This document shows, piece by piece, positions 4,220 to 8,565 of a stretch of 8,565 nt of DNA (position 1 is the stretch's first letter; each line of letters opens with the position of its first letter). The position numbers and the translations under genes are program-made. Below the pieces are notes generated by a model. That model had not been told where the DNA came from, did not search any database, and was given only the letters and a program-made list of their open reading frames with translations. Location of the stretch: NCBI GenBank assembly GCA_964604675.1, contig CAZSAT010000204.1, forward strand, positions 1 through 8,565, given 5' to 3'. Source of the stretch: CAZSAT01 sp964604675. Its GTDB lineage: Bacteria; Myxococcota_A; UBA796; CAJQPC01.

Positions 4220-5836
4220 TTAGTTGAAGACGTAGGGGTAGTTGAAGGTGTAGCTCGGTCCCGAGAACGGCGGGAACTGGATGCCCTTGATGGCTGCGGA
4301 CAGGCAGCTGTCGAGCGAGCTGCCGGCGAAGCTGTCCTTGGCGCTGGCGGAGTTGGCGCGACCCGTGGGGTCGAGGCTGATGCGCATGTTCACGCGCGAG
4401 GGCAGCGAGCCCATCTCCTGCTGGTACTTGAAGAAGCAGACCTTCACGCCGCGGTTGCTCCGGAGCATGGTGTCGAGCACGGTGGGCGGCACGGTGGCGG
4501 GGAGCGCGCTCGACGACGACGACGACGACGACGACGAGCTGCCGCTCGAGGAGCCGGACGACGTGGACCTCGTGGTGCTGGGCGTGTTGGAGCGGGTGCT
4601 GGTGGTGGTGCCGCTCGTGGTCTTGCTGCTGGAGCCGCTGGAGCCGCTGGAGCCGCTGGAGCTGCTGGAGCTGCCCGACGAGGACCGGGTCGAGCTCTGC
4701 GCGCCGTAGTTCTCGCTCTTGGGGTAGCTGGGAGGGGACGAGGTCTTGGTGGAGCTCGAGGTGCTGGACCGGGTGGTGGTGACGGGTGCCGGCGCCTTGT
4801 CCTCTTCGCCGGCATCGGCGACCGCATCGCCGGGCGCTTCGTCTTCGGCTTCCTCGCCCTCTTCGCCCTCTTCGCCTTCCTCGCCTTCCTCGGCGTCGCC
4901 TTCCTCGGCGTCGGCCACCTCCTCTTCCTCGTCCTCTTCGTCGCCATCGTCGACGACGGCCGCGACGGGGGGGAGGGTCTGGCTTCCGCTGGAGTGCTGC
5001 ACACCGGTCAGGCCCAGCACGTGGAACGCTCCGGCGGAGCCGCCGCCCACGAGCAGGGAGACCATCAGGGAGACGAGCACCTTGCCGTCCTTGCGGCCGA
5101 GATCGCCGAAGGTGAGCACCATCAGCACGAAGGTGCCGCCCCACATGGCGAGCGCCAGGCCGAGGAAGGTGTGCAGCGGCTCGCTGCCCACCGCGAGCAC
5201 CAGGGCGCCGAAGAGCGCGGCGAAGCCGGCCAGGAGCACCAGGCGGAGATCGTTGGAGGCGTCGTGAGGCTTCTTCGTGGGCGCCGGGCGCCCCTGGGGT
5301 GCTGCGCTGACCGGCGGTGCGAGGGCCGGAGCCGGCGCCGGTGCCGGTGCCGGTGCCGGTGCCGGTGCAGGCGCCGGGGCGCTGTAGGGCACGGCGACCT
5401 GCGGGTGGTTGGTGCCGTTCTGGTGCACGCCGTTGGCGCGCGGGGTGGCGGCGGTGGGCTCGGCCCAGGCCGGCGGTGGCGCAGCCATCTGGACCTGCGC
5501 GGGGGTGGCGGCGGCCATCGGGGCGGTGTGCTCGGCGGCTCCGGGTGAGATGACGGTGGGCGGCAGCTGCTCCTGGCCGGGTGGGGGCGAGGCCGCGACG
5601 GCCGCCGCCGCCACGCGCTGGCGCTCCCGCTCTTCGAGGGCGGCCTGGGTGGTGATCTGCGTGGCTTCGGCGTCCGGGTTCTGGCCCCCCACCGGAGCGG
5701 CCTTGGCCTGCTCGCCGGCGCGGCGGATGATGATCCCGTGGCCGCACTTGCGGCACGTGGCCTTGTTGACCTCGCGAACGAGCTTGGTGCCGGGGATCTT
5801 GTACGTGGCCCCGCAGTTGTCGCAGACGACGCGCAT
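4220..5836 (-). CDS. Zinc-ribbon, three-TM protein with AgmX/PglI (TonB-like) C-terminal domain; GltJ/AgmX-like
   Basis: A 538-residue protein. An N-terminal MJ0042-type zinc ribbon has Cys5, Cys8, Cys28 and Cys31. A Pro/Ala-rich linker follows, including ten Ala-Pro pairs (153-172). Three likely membrane helices lie at about 197-217, 221-243 and 252-274. Then come a Glu/Asp-rich stretch (297-333) and a long Ser/Thr-rich stretch (352-443). The C-terminal domain (449-538) has conserved Cys467 and Cys511 and a 'FPPFSGPSYTFNYPYVF' ending, typical of the myxobacterial AgmX/PglI tail. Known relatives include GltJ/AgmX of the Myxococcus Agl-Glt gliding and adhesion machinery, with a cytosolic zinc ribbon and a periplasmic TonB-like tail. 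With three helices this protein would have the same N-in, C-out topology. No GYF domain is apparent and there are no glt neighbours here, so a gliding role is inference; other myxobacterial envelope proteins share this tail. The ATG is supported by a ribosome binding site and a nearby promoter. Confidence 0.85.
   Translation of the reverse strand: MRVVCDNCGATYKIPGTKLVREVNKATCRKCGHGIIIRRAGEQAKAAPVGGQNPDAEATQITTQAALEERERQRVAAAAVAASPPPGQEQLPPTVISPGAAEHTAPMAAATPAQVQMAAPPPAWAEPTAATPRANGVHQNGTNHPQVAVPYSAPAPAPAPAPAPAPAPAPALAPPVSAAPQGRPAPTKKPHDASNDLRLVLLAGFAALFGALVLAVGSEPLHTFLGLALAMWGGTFVLMVLTFGDLGRKDGKVLVSLMVSLLVGGGSAGAFHVLGLTGVQHSSGSQTLPPVAAVVDDGDEEDEEEEVADAEEGDAEEGEEGEEGEEGEEAEDEAPGDAVADAGEEDKAPAPVTTTRSSTSSSTKTSSPPSYPKSENYGAQSSTRSSSGSSSSSSGSSGSSGSSSKTTSGTTTSTRSNTPSTTRSTSSGSSSGSSSSSSSSSSSALPATVPPTVLDTMLRSNRGVKVCFFKYQQEMGSLPSRVNMRISLDPTGRANSASAKDSFAGSSLDSCLSAAIKGIQFPPFSGPSYTFNYPYVFN
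4508..4540 (-). repeat. TCG-codon run encoding poly-Ser
   Basis: About nine consecutive TCG codons (seen as CGA repeats on the plus strand) encode most of an 11-Ser run at residues 433-443, just before the C-terminal domain. Further upstream in the gene (about 4627-4671) a 9-nt period encodes Ser-Ser-Gly repeats. Both could change length by slippage. Confidence 0.85.
4838..4945 (-). repeat. Glu/Asp-rich repeat (Glu-Glu-Gly units)
   Basis: Residues 298-333 of the zinc-ribbon protein are almost all Glu, Asp, Gly and Ala, with the unit Glu-Glu-Gly repeated five or six times. It lies right after the third membrane helix, so on the predicted periplasmic side. Confidence 0.85.
5321..5380 (-). repeat. 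6-nt repeat encoding (Ala-Pro)n
   Basis: The plus strand reads as repeated GCCGGT units; on the coding strand these give ten Ala-Pro pairs at residues 153-172. Such stretches form stiff, extended linkers, here between the zinc ribbon and the first membrane helix. Confidence 0.9.
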
Positions 5837-5843
5837 ACCGCTA

Positions 5844-5848
5844 TCCTC
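5844..5848 (-). promoter_or_regulatory. Ribosome binding site of the zinc-ribbon gene
   Basis: Minus-strand GAGGA, seven bases before the ATG at 5834-5836. It supports the chosen start, which also places the zinc-ribbon Cys pair at residues 5 and 8 as usual for this domain. Confidence 0.7.
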
Positions 5849-5861
5849 GAAGGAAGCTGCG

Positions 5862-5890
5862 GTCTTAGGTGACCGTCAGGTGTGTGTCAA
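5862..5890 (-). promoter_or_regulatory. Sigma-70-type promoter for the zinc-ribbon gene
   Basis: On the minus strand a perfect TTGACA (5885-5890) is followed after exactly 17 bases by TAAGAC (5862-5867), a modest -10 match. Initiation near 5855 would leave a leader of about 20 nt that includes the ribosome binding site. It lies in the 90-nt gap after the upstream gene, so the zinc-ribbon gene can be expressed on its own. Confidence 0.5.
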
Positions 5891-5926
5891 CCGGATCCGC
5901 ATGGACTTTGCCGGCACTTGGCCTGC

Positions 5927-7135
5927 TCATTCGCCGGTCTCCAGGTTCAAGCTCCAAGCTGATTCATCGTTCACCGGCTCGTCCACCGGCTCGTCGGTGG
6001 GCCCCTCGTCTGACAACACCACGACCGCCGCGGCGGTTCCGCCTCCCAGGACCACCGCGCCCGTGGCCGTCCAGAACCACCAGGTCCGGGTCACGGGGCC
6101 GTCGTCGTAGCGCACGCGGCGACCCGAGCTGATCTTGGCGGTGCCCTTGCGTGCCCTGGGGGTGCGCGATCGCTTCGTGGACGCCATGCGCTGGTCGTCC
6201 TCGGTGGCTTCTTCCTCCTCTTCCTCGGGCTCGGGGAGCGGGGCCGAGAAGTCCGGGATCTCGTAGTCGAAGCCGTCGCTGTAGTCGGGGTCGCCCGTGG
6301 TCCCCAGATCGCTCACGTCGGCGGTCGCGTAGGCCCCCATGGCACCGCCGACAGGCGCGCTCACGCCGCTGAGCAGCTCGGCGGCCATGTCGCCGTAGAT
6401 GGGGTCGCCGGGCATGGGTGGCACGATCTCCGCGAGCACCTTGGACTCGCCGGCGAGCTCGCCGTTCGCGATGAGCCGCGCGTACACGGCCCCGTCCGCG
6501 GTGACGAAGCCCACCACCACCGCGTCGACCGCGATGCGGCTGGCCACGGCCACGATGTCGTCGGTCGAGGGAACCCGCCGCTTCTCGCCGGCCAGCTCGT
6601 CGCTCGCGCGTCCGAAGCCGCTCCTGAGCGTGCTGGACAAGCCGCCCGGGGCGCGGATCTCGGGGTAGCCCGGGTAGAGGTAGAGCGTCTCCTTCAGGTG
6701 CCGCAGCATCTCGGTCTGGCGGCCCTGCTTCGACAGCGCGACCGCAGCGTAGAAGTGGCAGTCGGCGAGCTCGGCGCGTCGGGCCCACTGGGAGCCCGTG
6801 GACTGGTGGAGCACCAGCGCGTCCTCGATCTTGCCCAGCGCACCCTGCACCGAGCCGAGGTTGAGGTCGCTGCGCGCGTCGGCGAGCAGGGTGCGTGCCT
6901 GCGTGAGGGCGTCGCCCTGCCCCTGCGTCAGCCGTTCGCCGATGTCGTAGTCGGCCAGCGGGTAGAAGGAGCCCTCGGCGAGGAAGGCGTCGCGCAAGCC
7001 GGTGGAGACCAGCATGGCTTCGTCGTAGGTCAGGTCGTAGGCGTCGAAGTCCAACACGGCGATCTCCTGCGCCTGGGCGGGCGCGGCGATCCACAGCGTG
7101 AGGAGGAGGCCGATCAGTCGGTGCATGGTCACCAT
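5927..7135 (-). CDS. Exported CsgG/FlgO- and TPR-like protein with C-terminal membrane anchor
   Basis: A 402-residue protein with a Sec signal peptide and likely cleavage after Ala-Gln-Ala (residue 22). The mature N-terminus 'EIAVLDFDAYDL...' continuing to 'GLRDAFLAEGSFYPL' resembles the first strand and helix of CsgG/FlgO-type exported proteins. Residues about 80-160 are helical and TPR-like ('ALGKIEDALVLHQSTG', 'LKETLYLYPGYPEI'). A second alpha/beta segment (about 190-240) follows, then an acidic linker (301-314), a basic stretch (320-343), one membrane helix (about 351-374, beginning 'TWWFW') and a short acidic tail. Myxobacterial TPR and PEGA proteins often end in a similar Trp-rich helix. 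It is probably a periplasmic protein anchored by its C-terminal helix; its partner is unknown. An alternative ATG is residue 4 (7124-7126); neither start has a well-spaced ribosome binding site. A GGAGGTG lies 17 nt before the first ATG, inside a hairpin. Confidence 0.8.
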   Translation of the reverse strand: MVTMHRLIGLLLTLWIAAPAQAQEIAVLDFDAYDLTYDEAMLVSTGLRDAFLAEGSFYPLADYDIGERLTQGQGDALTQARTLLADARSDLNLGSVQGALGKIEDALVLHQSTGSQWARRAELADCHFYAAVALSKQGRQTEMLRHLKETLYLYPGYPEIRAPGGLSSTLRSGFGRASDELAGEKRRVPSTDDIVAVASRIAVDAVVVGFVTADGAVYARLIANGELAGESKVLAEIVPPMPGDPIYGDMAAELLSGVSAPVGGAMGAYATADVSDLGTTGDPDYSDGFDYEIPDFSAPLPEPEEEEEEATEDDQRMASTKRSRTPRARKGTAKISSGRRVRYDDGPVTRTWWFWTATGAVVLGGGTAAAVVVLSDEGPTDEPVDEPVNDESAWSLNLETGE

Positions 7136-7136
7136 T

Positions 7137-7165
7137 GTAGTCGGGGCACAGACACCTCCGACTAC
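7137..7165 (-). promoter_or_regulatory. 8-bp inverted repeat directly before the start codon, enclosing the Shine-Dalgarno-like GGAGGTG
   Basis: GTAGTCGG (7137-7144) and CCGACTAC (7158-7165) are perfect inverted repeats separated by 13 nt. On the minus strand the stem ends one base before the ATG at 7133-7135, and the GGAGGTG motif spans the end of the 5' arm and the start of the loop. It could be an mRNA hairpin that brings a distant ribosome binding site near the start, or hides it, or a DNA operator. Confidence 0.45.
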
Positions 7166-7291
7166 GTGGGCCTTACACCGGCGGCTGAACAGGTGCGCGC
7201 CGGGCTGGCTGTCGAGGAGGACCGGTTGCCAGATGCCTCCTGGAGAGAAGGGTGGGGCCCAGGCAGGCTTCTCCGCGCCGTCGCCCGAGCT

Positions 7292-8299
7292 TCACTCCAC
7301 CTGTCGCGCCCCCTCGATGATCGCTGCGTAGAAGTAGCCGAAGCCCAGGTCCTTGTCCTTCGTCAGGGGCCCCTCGAAGGTGACCAGGTCGCCTGCCGCG
7401 ACCTCGGCGTCGGACGTGACGGTCAGGTCGTGGGTCTCCGCTTCGGCATCACCCGTGCCGTCCTGCAGGTGGTACCAGTTCGTGCCGAAGATGCCGCTCG
7501 AGGCCTTCACCACCTTGCCGGTGACCCGCACCTGTTGCCCCTCGAGCTCGGCCACACGCGCATGCACCTCCCCGATGGGCAGGCTCCCCTCCCCGCGCTG
7601 GACCGCGCCGTCCAGCGCTGCAGTCGCCGTCTTGGCACCGAAGTGCCCGCCGCCGGCCCGGTCCTCCGAGCTCTCGGCGAGGTAGGGCACGCTCCAGCGC
7701 TCGTTCACCACCAGGTAGTCCTGGCCGGTCCGCATCAGCGTCACCTCCACCGCGAGATCGGCGTAGCTCCAGCGGCTCGCAAGGCGGATGAAGCGGTCGT
7801 CGAAGTTCTGGAGCGACGAGGCCGGGCGAGCCTCCGCGGGGGCGCCGAGCCTGGCCGCCACGGCCGCCACCGACGCGTCGTAGTCCGCGGCGGCGGTCCG
7901 TGGCACGGAGTAGCGACGGGAGGTCGCCAGGAAGTGCAGGGCCGTGGTCTCGCCGCGGCTCAGGAAGACCTGCACGAGCCGTCCGCCCAGGCCGCGCTCG
8001 GCCAGCCACGCGCCGGACAGGTCGTTGCCGTCGCAGCGCGTGAGCACGTCGGTGCGCGCCGGGGCCGGCGTCGTGCTGCAGCTGAGGCCGTTCGCTGCGA
8101 CCCAGGCATCGATGGCCGCCTGGTCGGCTGCGCCGAGCTCCAGTCCGAAGTAGGCGCGGCTCGGGGCCCGCTCGCCCGCGGGGACCACCGGCCCCAACAC
8201 CTCGGCGACCTCGGCCTCCGGCGTGGTGGTCGGGGGCTCGGAGGTCGTGGTTCCGCAGCCAGAGGCCATCAACGACAGGGCGTAGAACATCAAGGACAC
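7292..8299 (-). CDS. Lipoprotein with C-terminal OB-fold domain
   Basis: From the GTG at 8297-8299 this is 335 residues. The signal peptide 'MSLMFYALSLMASGC' puts the lipidated Cys at 15; a Thr/Pro/Glu-rich linker follows. The middle region (about 45-205) is not recognised; Cys74 and Cys89 could pair. The last about 90 residues (245-335) form an OB-fold of the kind found in exported proteins: 'QQVRVTGKVV', 'GTNWYHLQDGTGD' (272-284), 'DLTVTSDAEVAAGDLVTFEG', 'DKDLGFGYFYAAIIEGA'. Such domains are often named nucleic-acid-binding by fold, but in a lipoprotein the ligand may be something else. The frame is open to an ATG at 8405-8407, but that start would add a polar, basic 36-residue leader before the signal peptide and overlap the divergent promoter. 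The GTG has a good ribosome binding site. The divergent neighbour is also a lipoprotein. Confidence 0.82.
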   Translation of the reverse strand: MSLMFYALSLMASGCGTTTSEPPTTTPEAEVAEVLGPVVPAGERAPSRAYFGLELGAADQAAIDAWVAANGLSCSTTPAPARTDVLTRCDGNDLSGAWLAERGLGGRLVQVFLSRGETTALHFLATSRRYSVPRTAAADYDASVAAVAARLGAPAEARPASSLQNFDDRFIRLASRWSYADLAVEVTLMRTGQDYLVVNERWSVPYLAESSEDRAGGGHFGAKTATAALDGAVQRGEGSLPIGEVHARVAELEGQQVRVTGKVVKASSGIFGTNWYHLQDGTGDAEAETHDLTVTSDAEVAAGDLVTFEGPLTKDKDLGFGYFYAAIIEGARQVE

Positions 8300-8304
8300 A
8301 GGAT

Positions 8305-8310
8305 TCCTCT
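8305..8310 (-). promoter_or_regulatory. Ribosome binding site deciding the GTG start of the OB-fold lipoprotein
   Basis: Minus-strand AGAGGA, five bases before the GTG at 8297-8299. It supports this start over the ATG at 8288-8290 (which would give an even shorter signal peptide) and over the far upstream ATG at 8405-8407. Confidence 0.7.
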
Positions 8311-8351
8311 CGGGCACGACCGACCGGTGAGCGGCCGGCTGACTCTGCCGT

Positions 8352-8381
8352 TTGACACGTTGTGATCCGACCTGCCAGGAT
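8352..8381 (+). promoter_or_regulatory. Possible sigma-70-type promoter of the right-edge lipoprotein
   Basis: Perfect TTGACA at 8352-8357, then after 18 bases CAGGAT (8376-8381), a three-of-six -10 match. Initiation near 8388 would give a leader of about 35 nt. The -35 match is strong, the -10 weak. Confidence 0.4.
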
Positions 8382-8413
8382 CCGCGTACGCAAGATCCAC
8401 CCCTCAAGGTTCC

Positions 8414-8417
8414 GGAG
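8414..8417 (+). promoter_or_regulatory. Ribosome binding site of the right-edge lipoprotein
   Basis: GGAG five bases before the ATG at 8423-8425. It favours this ATG over the in-frame ATG four codons later. Confidence 0.65.
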
Positions 8418-8422
8418 ACCCC

Positions 8423-8565
8423 ATGGCCCGCTTCATGACCCTCGCGCTCGCTCTGCCCCTGCTCTCCTTTGGCTGCAACAAGGACGAAGGTGAGGACACG
8501 GCCCCCGAGGCCGACACCGACACCGACACGGACACCGACACGGACACCGACACGGACACCGACAC
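8423..8565 (+). CDS. N-terminal part of a lipoprotein with Asp-Thr repeat linker (partial)
   Basis: The start of a gene that runs off the window after 47 codons. Residues 1-17 form a signal peptide ('MARFMTLALALPLLSFG') before Cys18; the lipobox Ser-Phe-Gly-Cys is weak at the -3 position, where Leu is usual, but the hydrophobic core and the polar, charged 'NKDEGED' after Cys are typical. An Asp-Thr repeat starts at 8513 and reaches the edge, so the functional domain is not visible. The same repeat followed by a cytochrome-like domain occurs at the left edge in a compatible frame, so this could be the front half of that kind of protein. It is divergent from the OB-fold lipoprotein. Confidence 0.82.
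   Translation, partial: MARFMTLALALPLLSFGCNKDEGEDTAPEADTDTDTDTDTDTDTDTD
8513..8565 (+). repeat. 6-nt tandem repeat (GACACS) encoding (Asp-Thr)n, cut by the window end
   Basis: About nine GACACC/GACACG units run to the last base. Toward the end ACC and ACG alternate strictly, giving a 12-nt higher-order period, unlike the left-edge copy, where ACC dominates. Confidence 0.95.

Noticed and set aside
3563..5548. Long plus-strand frame across the repeat array and the zinc-ribbon gene
   Set aside because: It merges unrelated regions into an Arg/Ala/Gly-rich translation; the minus strand has recognisable domains and a ribosome binding site.
7218..7274. Terminator after the OB-fold lipoprotein
   Set aside because: Imperfect hairpins (for example GAGAAG with CTTCTC) are present in this 156-nt gap, but none has a T-run and they compete with each other.
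8300..8407. N-terminal extension of the OB-fold lipoprotein to the ATG at 8405-8407
   Set aside because: It would put a polar, Arg-rich 36-residue leader before a normal signal peptide; the GTG at 8297-8299 has a well-spaced ribosome binding site.

Overview
The window is GC-rich DNA that looks like chromosome from a myxobacterium-like member of the Myxococcota (former Deltaproteobacteria), probably uncultured. The evidence is indirect: nearly all codons end in G or C, there are several lipoproteins with Asp-Thr repeat linkers, one protein combines an N-terminal zinc ribbon with an AgmX/PglI (TonB-like) tail, and one is an LVIVD-repeat lipoprotein. No rRNA, tRNA, transposase or phage gene was found, so the genus cannot be named.

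Layout. The left edge (2-373, +) holds the 3' end of a lipoprotein-type protein: an Asp-Thr repeat followed by a small cytochrome c-like domain with a CX4CH motif. It converges on a minus-strand series of five genes: typA/bipA (389-2215), an LVIVD-repeat lipoprotein (2260-3699), a zinc-ribbon/three-TM/TonB-like-tail protein (4220-5836), a secreted or membrane CsgG/FlgO- and TPR-like protein (5927-7135), and an OB-fold lipoprotein (7292-8299). On the right, divergent from the last of these, is the 5' end of a new lipoprotein (8423-8565, +) that runs into another Asp-Thr repeat at the window edge.

The only long stretch without a gene is 3700-4219. It is not featureless. It carries three near-identical copies of an 80-nt element (A), interleaved with two copies each of a 45-nt (B) and a 37-nt (C) unit. 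Each A copy can fold as a closed three-way junction: an 8-bp terminal stem, a 10-bp hairpin, and a small hairpin resembling a tRNA T-arm. A perfect 14-bp stem-loop closes the array next to the zinc-ribbon gene. This array is the best candidate here for something undescribed.

How the genes fit together. Four of the five minus-strand genes, and both edge genes, encode envelope proteins: three lipoproteins or likely lipoproteins, a cytochrome-like fragment, and two membrane-anchored proteins with acidic linkers. TypA, a ribosome-associated GTPase, is the only cytosolic housekeeping protein and sits 44 nt downstream of the LVIVD lipoprotein. Gaps of 44, 520, 90 and 156 nt argue against one long operon; a promoter is proposed for the zinc-ribbon gene and another for the right-edge lipoprotein. 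Both window ends lie in the same kind of 6-nt repeat and share a 15-nt in-frame overlap, so the ends are probably assembly breaks, or possibly the two halves of one gene.
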